Shown here piece after piece: positions 24,132-31,970 of a stretch of DNA of 64,000 nucleotides. The translations under genes and the position numbers were made by a program. Numbering within the stretch: position 1 is the first letter of the stretch; each line of letters starts with the position of its first letter. Below the pieces are notes generated by a model, which saw only the letters and a list, made by a program, of their open reading frames with translations, did not search any database and was not told the DNA's origin. This stretch comes from Micromonospora haikouensis (GTDB lineage: Bacteria; Actinomycetota; Actinomycetes; Mycobacteriales; Micromonosporaceae), in NCBI RefSeq assembly GCF_900091595.1, contig NZ_FMCW01000033.1, positions 16,622 to 80,621 on the forward strand, written 5' to 3'.

Positions 24132-25220
24132 ATGAGCACCAAGACCGAGCACCAGGCCCACCAGGGCCCGGAGCCGCTCGACGTCCACGACCCGCGGCTG
24201 AGCCGGTTCGACATCGTCCGGGAGGGCGCGCGCCGGGACGACATCGAGATCGTCCACTACGAGGAGCAGGTCGTCCCGGGCAGCAAGGCCGAGCGCCGGC
24301 TGACCCGCACGGTCGCCTCGATGTTCCTGCTGACCGGCCTGGCCGCCACCGCGTTCCTGGTCGTCTACATCTGGTGGCCGTGGGAGTACGAGCCGGGCAG
24401 CGGCGGGGACAAGTACTACACCCCGCTGCTCGGCCTCACCCTCGGCGTCGCCCTGCTGGGCATCGGATTCGGCATCCTGACCTGGGGCAAGAAGCTGCTG
24501 CCCAAGGAGGTCTCGATCCAGGACCGCCACGAGAACGACCCGAACGTGGCGGAGAGCCGCAAGATCACCGGCGAGACGATGCTCTACCTCGCCGACGAGA
24601 TGGGCGTGAAGCGTCGCCCGCTGCTGGGCATCTCGCTGCTGGCCGGCCTCGCGCCCGTCGGCGCGGTCGCGGCGGCCCCGCTGGTCGGCGGCCTGATCTC
24701 CAACCCGCACAAGAACAACCAGATGTTCACCACCGGCTTCGCGCCGGCCGACGGCCGCAAGATCCGGCTGGTCCGCGAGGACGGCCGGCCGATCCGCCCG
24801 GCCGACATCAGCGCCGGCGGCCAGCTCACCGTCTTCCCCGGCATCGAGCACGGGGTGAGCAACAAGCACGCCGACTCCCCGACGCTGCTGATCCACCTGC
24901 GGGAGTCCGACGCCCAGGTGTCCCGCGAGGCCAACCAGCGGGTCGGCCACGGGAACTACATGTGGGGCAACTACGCGGCGTTCTCCAAGATCTGCACGCA
25001 CGCGGGCTGCCCGGCGAGCCTGTACGAGCAGCAGACCAACCGGCTGCTCTGCCCGTGCCACCAGTCGCAGTTCCTGATCACCGACAACGCCCGGCCGGTC
25101 TTCGGCCCCGCGAGCCGGCGGCTGCCGCAGCTGCCGATCGAGGTGGACGACGAGGGCTTCTTCGTGGCGCGGTCGGACTACACCGAGACCGTCGGGCCTG
25201 ACTTCTGGGAGCGGCCGTGA
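24132..25220 (+). CDS. qcrA: Cytochrome bc1 complex Rieske iron-sulfur subunit
   Basis: QcrA (362 aa) is the three-helix actinobacterial Rieske protein. Helices are at about residues 63-83, 95-117 and 160-185. The [2Fe-2S] ligands are in CTHAGCP and CPCHQSQF, joined by a short loop. The ATG at 24132 begins MSTKTEHQ. The TGA overlaps the qcrB start (GTGA), so the two are translationally coupled. The cluster may be delivered through ErpA or other carriers, which is inference. Confidence 0.96.
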   Translation: MSTKTEHQAHQGPEPLDVHDPRLSRFDIVREGARRDDIEIVHYEEQVVPGSKAERRLTRTVASMFLLTGLAATAFLVVYIWWPWEYEPGSGGDKYYTPLLGLTLGVALLGIGFGILTWGKKLLPKEVSIQDRHENDPNVAESRKITGETMLYLADEMGVKRRPLLGISLLAGLAPVGAVAAAPLVGGLISNPHKNNQMFTTGFAPADGRKIRLVREDGRPIRPADISAGGQLTVFPGIEHGVSNKHADSPTLLIHLRESDAQVSREANQRVGHGNYMWGNYAAFSKICTHAGCPASLYEQQTNRLLCPCHQSQFLITDNARPVFGPASRRLPQLPIEVDDEGFFVARSDYTETVGPDFWERP

Positions 25221-26842
25221 AGCGTCGTAAGTTGGACATGGCGTCCGTTCCGGGCAAGGCCGCGGTGGGGGTGGACGATCGCTTCGGGGTTTCCACGCCG
25301 CTGCGCAAGCTGCTGAACAAGGTCTTCCCCGACCACTGGTCGTTCCTGCTCGGCGAGATCGCGCTGTTCTCGTTCGTCGTGCTGCTGCTGACCGGCGTCT
25401 TCCTCACGTTCTTCTACGAGCCCGCGATGACCGAGGTGGTCTACAACGGCAGCTACGCCCCGCTGCGGGGCACGCCGATGTCGGCCGCGTACGCCTCCAG
25501 CCTGGACATCTCGTTCGACGTCCGCGGCGGCCTGATCATGCGGCAGATGCACCACTGGTCGGCGCTGCTGTTCATGGCCGCGATCGTCGTGCACATGCTG
25601 CGGGTCTTCTTCACCGGCGCGTTCCGCAAGCCGCGCGAGACCAACTGGATCATCGGCTCGCTGCTGTTCTGGGTGGGCTTCCTCGCCGGCTTCACCGGCT
25701 ACTCGCTGCCGGACGACGGCCTCTCCGGCACCGGCCTGCGGATCGCCTCCGGCATCATGCTGTCGATCCCGGTGATCGGCTCCTGGGTCACCTCGTCGAT
25801 CTTCGGCGGGGAGTTCCCGGGCGAGATCATCATCAGCCGGTTCTTCATCGCCCACGTGCTGCTCATCCCGGGTCTGCTGGTGGCGCTGATCAGCGCCCAC
25901 CTCGGCCTGGTCTTCAAGCAGAAGCACACCCAGTGGCCCGGCCCCGGCCGGACCAACGACAACGTGGTCGGCGAGCGGATGTTCCCGCGCTACGCGCTCA
26001 AGCAGGGCGGCTTCTTCATGGTCGTCTTCGGCGTGATCGCGCTGATGGGCGGCCTGTTCCAGATCAACCCGATCTGGTATTTCGGCCCGTACGAGGCGTG
26101 GGTGGTCTCGGCCGCCAGCCAGCCCGACTGGTACGTCATGTTCCTCGACGGCTCGACCCGCCTCATGCCCGCGTGGGAGATCAACATCCCGATCGGCGAC
26201 GGGTACGTCATCCCGCCGCTGTTCTGGCCCACCGTCGTACTGCCGGGCGTCCTGGTCGGCCTCTCCACGCTCTACCCGTTCGTGGAGGCCCGCCGGCTCA
26301 AGGACTACCGCAGCCACAACCTGCTCCAGCGCCCCCGCGACGTCCCCGAGCGGACCGCGATCGGCGCGATGGCGGTGGCGTTCTACATCGTGCTGACCCT
26401 CTCCGGCGGCAACGACGTGATCGCGGACAAGTTCCACATCAGCCTCAACGCGATGACCTGGGCGGGCCGGATCGGCCTGCTGGTGATCCCGCCGCTGGCG
26501 TACTACGTGACCTACCGGATCTGCCTCGGCCTCCAGCAGCACGACCGGGAGGTGCTGGCCCACGGCGTGGAGACCGGCATCATCCGCCGGCTGCCGGACG
26601 GCCGGTTCGAGGAGGTCCACCAGCCGCTGGCCGCCGGTGGCCACGACGGCCACGCGGAGCTGGAGTACGCCGGCTGGGTGGTGCCCAAGAAGATGAACCG
26701 GCTCGGTGCCCTCGGGCCCGCCATCCGGGGCTTCTTCTACCCCATCGAGAAGCCGGCCGAGGCGCCGGTTTCGCCGGGGCACCCGCCGGTCGAGCCCCTG
26801 CCGGAGCGCAAGGAGATCAGCAGCGGGGAGAGCCGCCGCTGA
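25217..26842 (+). CDS. qcrB: Cytochrome bc1 complex cytochrome b subunit
   Basis: QcrB (541 aa) holds the two b hemes and the menaquinol sites. The first helices carry heme-ligand histidines in MRQMHHWSALLFMAAIVVHMLRVFF and the later set in RFFIAHVLLIPGLLVALISAHLGLVF. The Qo-site family motif appears as PEW-like PDWYVMF. A long C-terminal cytoplasmic extension (from about residue 440) is usual in actinobacteria. GTG at 25217 overlaps the qcrA stop. A very strong terminator follows the stop. It is the target class of Q203-type inhibitors in mycobacteria. Confidence 0.96.
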   Translation: MKRRKLDMASVPGKAAVGVDDRFGVSTPLRKLLNKVFPDHWSFLLGEIALFSFVVLLLTGVFLTFFYEPAMTEVVYNGSYAPLRGTPMSAAYASSLDISFDVRGGLIMRQMHHWSALLFMAAIVVHMLRVFFTGAFRKPRETNWIIGSLLFWVGFLAGFTGYSLPDDGLSGTGLRIASGIMLSIPVIGSWVTSSIFGGEFPGEIIISRFFIAHVLLIPGLLVALISAHLGLVFKQKHTQWPGPGRTNDNVVGERMFPRYALKQGGFFMVVFGVIALMGGLFQINPIWYFGPYEAWVVSAASQPDWYVMFLDGSTRLMPAWEINIPIGDGYVIPPLFWPTVVLPGVLVGLSTLYPFVEARRLKDYRSHNLLQRPRDVPERTAIGAMAVAFYIVLTLSGGNDVIADKFHISLNAMTWAGRIGLLVIPPLAYYVTYRICLGLQQHDREVLAHGVETGIIRRLPDGRFEEVHQPLAAGGHDGHAELEYAGWVVPKKMNRLGALGPAIRGFFYPIEKPAEAPVSPGHPPVEPLPERKEISSGESRR

Positions 26843-26865
26843 GCCACTGACCGCCCGCAAGCCGC

Positions 26866-26901
26866 ACGTGGCGCCCGCCGAACCCTCGGCGGGCGCCACG
26901 T
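26866..26901 (+). terminator. Terminator of the qcr operon
   Basis: A perfect 16-bp stem (ACGTGGCGCCCGCCGA and complement) with a 4-base ACCC loop begins 24 bases after the qcrB stop. Confidence 0.9.
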
Positions 26902-27035
26902 CCCGTTTCCGCCCCCGGGCGACCGCCGAGCGTCGCCGGCACCCCGGCGCCTCCCGCGAGGCGGCTGCGGATTCGCAGGGTTAATCCGGGTCAGCCGGGT
27001 ATCCGTGCGGTCCAACGGAAAACGGGGAGGGAAAC

Positions 27036-27710
27036 ATGTTGGGTCTCAAGCGCCTCGGACTGCTCGCCGCCCTGGTGGTGGCGGGGCTGGCGCCCGCGGC
27101 GGCGGCGCAGGCCGCACAGCCGTCGACGCAGGACAGCCAGTATCTGCAGGCGCTGCACCAGGTGAACCTCGCGGAGATCGAGTCCGGGAACCTGGCGCAG
27201 CAGAAGGGCCAGAACCAGCAGGTCAAGGACCTGGGTGCCCAGTTCGTGACGGATCACACCCAGCTCGACCAGACGGTGCAGGACACCGCGCAGCAGCTCA
27301 ACGTGAAGCTGCCGGGCGCCCCGACAGCCGACCAGCAGAAGGTCATCAACAAGCTGAAGAAGCTCAGCGGCGCCGAGTTCGACAAGGCGTGGGTGACCGC
27401 CGAGCTGGCGGGTCACGTCCAGGCCATCCAGGCCACCCAGACGGAGATCTCGCAGGGCACCGAGCAGTCGGTGGTCCAGCTGGCCCAGAACGCCCTGCCG
27501 GTGCTCCAGGCGCACTATGACGCGCTGGTGGCCCTGGCCCAGACCCTGGGCGTCCCGGTCCCGCAGACCAGCGCCAGCGGTACGCCCAGCCCGGGTGCGA
27601 CCACCACGACGCCGGCTCCGGGCGGCAGCAGCGAGGCCCCGGCCCCGGGCGGCACCTTCGAGTCGCCGACCCCGGAGAACACCGAGACGCCGGCCCCGAG
27701 CGTGAGCTGA
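27036..27710 (+). CDS. Secreted DUF4142 domain-containing protein
   Basis: This 224-aa protein has a classical signal peptide (MLGLKRLGLLAALVVAGL with cleavage near AQA-AQ). The helical DUF4142 domain covers about residues 32-165 (YLQALHQVNLAEIESGNLA, FVTDHTQLDQ), a ferritin-like four-helix fold of unknown role. The final 50 residues are a Pro/Thr/Ser-rich tail (TTTTPAPGG, TPENTETPAP), probably a linker in the cell wall space. The ATG at 27036 follows GGGGAGGG. It is monocistronic with a terminator of its own. Confidence 0.88.
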   Translation: MLGLKRLGLLAALVVAGLAPAAAAQAAQPSTQDSQYLQALHQVNLAEIESGNLAQQKGQNQQVKDLGAQFVTDHTQLDQTVQDTAQQLNVKLPGAPTADQQKVINKLKKLSGAEFDKAWVTAELAGHVQAIQATQTEISQGTEQSVVQLAQNALPVLQAHYDALVALAQTLGVPVPQTSASGTPSPGATTTTPAPGGSSEAPAPGGTFESPTPENTETPAPSVS

Positions 27711-27728
27711 CGTCGCGACACCCCAGGT

Positions 27729-27763
27729 GGTGGCCAGCCCTCCGGACCGGTGGGCTGGCCACC
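27729..27763. terminator. Bidirectional terminator between DUF4142 and Lrp-type genes
   Basis: Perfect 12-bp arms GGTGGCCAGCCC and GGGCTGGCCACC flank an 11-base loop, 18 bases after the DUF4142 stop and 32 bases after the convergent gene's stop. Confidence 0.85.
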
Positions 27764-27795
27764 CCGTCGTGTCGTGGGGTGGCGTGGCGGCGGGG

Positions 27796-28083
27796 TCAGT
27801 CCGTGCCGGCCAGCCCGATCGCGAACGCCTCCTCCAGGTCATGCTGCGAGTAGGCCCGGAAGGCGATGTGCGACTCGGTGTTGATCACCCCGGGCACCTT
27901 GGAGATGCTGCCGGCGATGACCTGGGCGATCTGGTCGAACTCCCGCACCCGCACGATGGCGATCAGGTCGACGTGCCCGGCCACCGAGTAGACCTCGCTG
28001 ACCCCGGGCAGGGCGGCCAGGTTCTCGGCCACCTCGGGGATCGAGTCGGTGGCGCAGTCGATCAGGACGATCGCGGTGATCAC
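27796..28083 (-). CDS. Stand-alone Lrp/AsnC ligand-binding (RAM) domain protein
   Basis: This 95-aa protein is an Lrp/AsnC effector-binding domain without a helix-turn-helix. The fold signature is ITAIVLIDCATDSIPEVAENLAALPGVSEVYSVAGHVDLIAIVRV, a beta-alpha-beta ACT-like half followed by HIAFRAYSQHDLEEAF. Such short proteins probably oligomerise and sense amino acids, and may modulate full-length Lrp regulators. The GTG at 28083 is used since upstream sequence in this frame is low complexity. It is convergent with DUF4142. Confidence 0.85.
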   Translation of the reverse strand: MITAIVLIDCATDSIPEVAENLAALPGVSEVYSVAGHVDLIAIVRVREFDQIAQVIAGSISKVPGVINTESHIAFRAYSQHDLEEAFAIGLAGTD

Positions 28084-28574
28084 TGGTCTGCCCTTCGTCG
28101 CGCGTGCACGCCACGCCGGTGGTGGCGTCGACGACCATCGTAGGCCCGTCCGACGGGTCCCGGGCAGCGGTGGGGTGTGACCCGGCGGAAGCACCCGTGA
28201 CGGCCACGCTCGGCCACGCTCCGCGATCGCCGTGGAAGCATTCGTGGGTGCGGACCCGTTCTCACTCTGCGCCAGCGCCTTCGGGCCCGACCGACGTCCC
28301 CCGCCCCCTTTGCTCTGCACCCACGGACGCAACGCTGCGTGGAGCTGCGCGAATGCGTCATCACGACGTGGGCGGGGGCGGCGACCCGATCACTTTGGGT
28401 GACCGCTGCGTGGATGGGTGCAGAGCAAAGGAGGCGGAACGGCGGGTGGGTCGGCGGGGCCTTCGATCGCGATCCGTCACGTACCGGGTGGGCCGGGGGA
28501 CCGGAGCCGGCCACCGCAGGCCGAGGCCGGCCGAGGCAGGTCGGGCGGAACCCAGCCTGCGATGGCCCCAGCGC
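28084..28574. other. Non-coding interval holding a long inverted repeat
   Basis: I see no convincing gene in these 491 bases. They hold the promoter side of the Lrp-type gene, the 28307-28431 inverted repeat, and the 3' side of the nucleotidyltransferase gene. Confidence 0.6.
28307..28431. repeat. Inverted repeat with 17-bp CCTTTGCTCTGCACCCA arms
   Basis: Perfect 17-bp arms at 28307-28323 and 28415-28431 flank 91 bases. The interior has two further copies of GCTGCGTGGA-like sequence (near 28335 and 28406). GC is lower than in the neighbours. The structure resembles a small non-coding mobile repeat. Confidence 0.7.
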
Positions 28575-29471
28575 TCAGCGGGGCTCCGCCGTGACGGTCA
28601 GGCCCCCGGCGACGCGGACCGCCCCGGTCAGGTGCTCCCCGGCGGCCACCTCCGCGCCCGGCCAGAGCACCGAGCGGGTCACCTCGCCCCGCACAATCGC
28701 CCCCGCGCCCACCACGGCCTCCCGGCAGCGGCCGGTGACCGTCGCGGTCGGGTCGACCAGGTTGCCGCCGCCCGCCGCGTGCAGGTTGGCCGCCAGGTAG
28801 TCGGCGGGCGTGCCGGTGTCGTAGAAAATGCCGGCGTACGGCACGACGGTCAGCGCCCCGGCCGCCTCGGCCGGCCGCCACACCGCCCGGACCAGGTCGC
28901 CCGGCTCCACCGCGAGGCCCCGCACCAGCCGCCACGGCAGCAGCGAGAAGCCGGTGAAGCGGTGGCCCGAGAAGGTGCCGGGGGCGGCCGGGTCGGCGGC
29001 GGGCTGGCCGAGCAGGCGTACGGTCTCGCCGTCCCAGCCGGCGAGCAGCGCGGCGATGTCCGGCCCCGGATCGGCGGCCGGGTCGGCGAGGTACGCGTCG
29101 GCGTTGCCGACCAGCACGCCCCGGCCGGCGATCCAGTCCCGCAGGTTGGCCACCCCACCGGCGGTGCCGAGCGGGGCGCCCGGCTCGACCGAGAGATGGG
29201 CCCGGCCGCCGACGTGCGCGACGACCTGCTCGCCGAGGTAACAGGAGTTCACCGCCACCCGGGCCGGGCCGGCGAGCCCGAGCCCGGCGAGCCGGGCCAG
29301 CGCCCGGTCGAGCAGCGGCACGTTGCCCACCGGGCAGAGCGCCTTCGGCAGCCGTTCGGTGAGCGGGCGCAGCCGGGTCCCCTCGCCGGCGGCCAGCACC
29401 ACCGCGCAGACCTCCGGAGCCCCGGCCGGGCCCACCGAGCGCCCCGGCCCGCCGGGCGCCGAGGCGGTCAC
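28575..29471 (-). CDS. Nucleotidyltransferase (NDP-sugar pyrophosphorylase family)
   Basis: This 298-aa enzyme should form an NDP-sugar from a sugar-1-phosphate. The activating motif is VVLAAGEGTRLRPLTERLPKALCPVGNVPLLD, with the product-binding GNADAY and a C-terminal left-handed-helix-like stretch (LVDPTATVTGRCREAVVGAGAIVRGEV). It is nearest to mannose-1-phosphate guanylyltransferase-type proteins, but the sugar cannot be fixed from sequence. Its GTG start overlaps the stop of the NUDIX gene (GTGA), so the two are coupled. Confidence 0.87.
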   Translation of the reverse strand: MTASAPGGPGRSVGPAGAPEVCAVVLAAGEGTRLRPLTERLPKALCPVGNVPLLDRALARLAGLGLAGPARVAVNSCYLGEQVVAHVGGRAHLSVEPGAPLGTAGGVANLRDWIAGRGVLVGNADAYLADPAADPGPDIAALLAGWDGETVRLLGQPAADPAAPGTFSGHRFTGFSLLPWRLVRGLAVEPGDLVRAVWRPAEAAGALTVVPYAGIFYDTGTPADYLAANLHAAGGGNLVDPTATVTGRCREAVVGAGAIVRGEVTRSVLWPGAEVAAGEHLTGAVRVAGGLTVTAEPR

Positions 29472-30001
29472 GCCGACGGTCCGGGCGGCGCCTCACCGGC
29501 GCGCGGCCCGATGCCGTAGCGTCCCAGCAGGTTCGCCGTGGCGCGGCTCAGCCTCGGCAGGTCGTCCAGCGGATGCCAGGCGGCCTCGAAGACCTCGGCG
29601 CCGTCGACCGTCAGCCTCGTCGTCGACGCTGGGACCTCCGCCTCGAAGACGACGTCCACCCACCCCTTGGCGTGCACCACGGCGTTCGGCACCGCCGGGC
29701 TCAGCCGGTCGGGGGAGAGGCGCACCCCGGACTCCTCGAACAGCTCGCGGGCCGCGCCGACGACCGGCTCCTCGCCGCGCTGCAGCAGCCCCGCCGGGAG
29801 CGTCCAGCTGTGCCCCGGGGGCTGGCGCAGCAGCAGCAGACGGCCGGGGCCGTCGGCCTCGGCGTCGCGCACCAGGGTGACCGCCCCCACGATGTACTTC
29901 GGTGTGGCGAGCCGGACCAGCCGGCGGCGCATCGACACGGGCAGCCGGTAGAACACCTGGTAGGCGAAGGCCCGTCCGGTGGCTCGGGAGCGGGGGATCA
30001 T
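29468..30001 (-). CDS. NUDIX hydrolase
   Basis: This 177-aa protein hydrolyses a nucleoside diphosphate linked to another group. The Nudix box is GLLQRGEEPVVGAARELFEESGV (about residues 90-112), with all catalytic glutamates. A basic N-terminal helix (MRRRLVRLATPKYIVG) precedes the domain. ATG at 30001. It is co-transcribed with and overlaps the nucleotidyltransferase, which suggests work on a related nucleotide-sugar; the substrate is not known. Confidence 0.9.
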   Translation of the reverse strand: MIPRSRATGRAFAYQVFYRLPVSMRRRLVRLATPKYIVGAVTLVRDAEADGPGRLLLLRQPPGHSWTLPAGLLQRGEEPVVGAARELFEESGVRLSPDRLSPAVPNAVVHAKGWVDVVFEAEVPASTTRLTVDGAEVFEAAWHPLDDLPRLSRATANLLGRYGIGPRAGEAPPGPSA

Positions 30002-30054
30002 CGCCTTAGGCTAGTGGCCGACGCGGGGCGGGCCGGGCACCGGGGGCGGAAACG

Positions 30055-31851
30055 TCACTGGCGGTGGTCGACCAGGTCGATGAGCTGCAGGACCACCGCG
30101 TCCGGTTCGAGGGCCCGGTCGAAGACCGCCACCAGCAGGGTCTCCAGGTCGGGATAGCCCAGCTCCTCCGACAGCCGCAGCAGCGGCAGGTCGTTGGCCA
30201 GCCCCCGGTCGTGCTTGCGCAGCGCCAGCCCGATCGTGGCCCGGCCGAGGCGGACCTTGTCGGCGATGGAGATGCCCGGCTCGGTGTGCTCGGCGAACCA
30301 GCGGTTGATCTGCATCTGGGCGTGCGGGGACTTGACGAAGCCGAGCCATTCCCGGCGGGGGCCGCGCGGGGCGACGTCCGCCTCGAAGCCGGACTCCGCG
30401 TCGGACTCGGTGAAGATCTCCACCACGTCGCCCTCCTCCAGCTCCGAGGAGAGCGGGGCGAGCCGGCCGTTGATCCGGGCCGCCAGGCAGCGGTCGCCGC
30501 GGTCGGGGCCCAGCTCGTACGCCACGTCGACCGGGGTGGCGCCTGCCGGCAGCACCACCTGCCGCCCCTCGACGACGACCTGGATCTGCGCCTCGGCCAG
30601 GTCGCAGCGCAGCGACTCCAGGAACTGCGCCGGGTCGGGCGCCTCCTGCTCCCAGTCGAGCACCCGGCGCAGCCAGTCGAGCTGCTCGGCCTGCGCGGCC
30701 GCCCCGGCGGGGCGCGGGAAACGGAAGTCGGCGGCGATGCCGTACTCGGCGGCGCGGTGCATCTCCTCGGTGCGGATCAGCACCTCGACCGTGCGGTCCT
30801 TCGGCCCGCACACGCTGGTGTGCAGGGAGCGGTAGAGGTTGTTCTTCGGGGAGGCGATGAAGTCCTTGAACCGGCCCGGCACGGGCCGCCAGAGCCCGTG
30901 CACCGCGCCGAGGGCGGCGTAACAGTCGGTCGCCGGCCCGGCCACGACGATCACGATCCGGGGCAGGTCGAACGGGACACTGTGCCCGCCGGCGACGGTG
31001 TCCTTCCAGATCGAGTAGAGGTGCCGGGGGCGGGGGGAGACCTGGGCGTCGACGCGGCTGCGGCGCAGCGCCACCTTCGCCTTGGCGACCACGTCGTCGA
31101 GGTATGCCGACCAGCCGGGCCGGTCGTGCACGAACCGCGCGATGCGGGCGTGCTCGTCGGGCTCCAGGTGCAGCAGCACCACGTCGTCCAGCTCGCGTTT
31201 GAGGGTCTGGATGCCGAGCCGGTCGCAGAGCGGGACGAGCACCTCCAGCGTCTTGCGGGCGATCCGCTCCCGCGACGCGGCCGAGCGGACCCCGAGGGTG
31301 CGCATGTTGTGCAGCCGGTCGGCCAGCTTGATGATCAGGACCCGGACGTCCTTGCCGGCCGCGACGATCATCTTGCGGGTGGTCTCCGCCTCCGCGGCCT
31401 TGCCGTAGAACGCCTTGTCGAACTTCGTCACCCCGTCGACCAGGTGGGCCACCTCGCCGCCGAAGTCCTCCGCGAGGGCCTGCAGCGTGTAGCGGGTGTC
31501 CTCCACCGTGTCGTGCAGCAGCGCGGCCACCAGCGTGGTGGCGTCCATGCCCAGCTCGGCACAGATCTGGGCGACCGCGAGCGGGTGGGTGATGTACGGC
31601 TCGCCGCTCTTGCGGAACTGGCCGCGGTGCATGTTCTCCGCGATCGTGTACGCCCGGCGCAGCACCGACGCCTCCGTGCCGGGGTGGATGCCCCGGTGCG
31701 TGCGGATCAGGTGGGTGACCGGGTCTGTTTCGCCGGTGGGCCAGCTCAGCAGCGACCGCAGCCGCCGCGCCAGGGGCAGGTCGCCCGGCTGGGTCGGGAG
31801 CGCGCCCCCCAGGGCGGCGCCGTGTCCGGCGTCGACGTCCACGAGGGACAC
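30055..31851 (-). CDS. RelA/SpoT homologue (RSH) with HD, synthetase and TGS domains
   Basis: This 598-aa protein belongs to the (p)ppGpp synthetase/hydrolase family. The HD hydrolase domain is intact: His75, HDTVED at 113-118, and Asp178 in KLADRLHNMRTL. The synthetase domain (about 272-378) retains RPRHLYSI, Asp295, GRFKDFIASPK and Glu356, but the NGYQSLHT loop reads NLYRSLHT and the usual (A/V)R after the catalytic Asp is altered. TGS follows (about 410-470), with no C-terminal ACT domain, so it is shorter than main RelA (about 750-800 aa). It may be mainly a hydrolase. A -10-like TAGGCT lies upstream near 31930. ATG at 31851. Confidence 0.88.
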   Translation of the reverse strand: MSLVDVDAGHGAALGGALPTQPGDLPLARRLRSLLSWPTGETDPVTHLIRTHRGIHPGTEASVLRRAYTIAENMHRGQFRKSGEPYITHPLAVAQICAELGMDATTLVAALLHDTVEDTRYTLQALAEDFGGEVAHLVDGVTKFDKAFYGKAAEAETTRKMIVAAGKDVRVLIIKLADRLHNMRTLGVRSAASRERIARKTLEVLVPLCDRLGIQTLKRELDDVVLLHLEPDEHARIARFVHDRPGWSAYLDDVVAKAKVALRRSRVDAQVSPRPRHLYSIWKDTVAGGHSVPFDLPRIVIVVAGPATDCYAALGAVHGLWRPVPGRFKDFIASPKNNLYRSLHTSVCGPKDRTVEVLIRTEEMHRAAEYGIAADFRFPRPAGAAAQAEQLDWLRRVLDWEQEAPDPAQFLESLRCDLAEAQIQVVVEGRQVVLPAGATPVDVAYELGPDRGDRCLAARINGRLAPLSSELEEGDVVEIFTESDAESGFEADVAPRGPRREWLGFVKSPHAQMQINRWFAEHTEPGISIADKVRLGRATIGLALRKHDRGLANDLPLLRLSEELGYPDLETLLVAVFDRALEPDAVVLQLIDLVDHRQ

Positions 31852-31970
31852 CTCCTCACCCCGGCCCCTCGGTCACCGGGCACGGCGACCGGGAGCAGGC
31901 CCACGAAACGGGCAGTACTGCACTTCCTTAACAGCCTAAGCGAGTCGAGGTCGTCCGATCGGTCACTTGG

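Noticed and set aside
28339..28800. Plus-strand frame across the 28307-28431 repeat
   Set aside because: It overlaps the nucleotidyltransferase gene and has low-complexity content without motifs.
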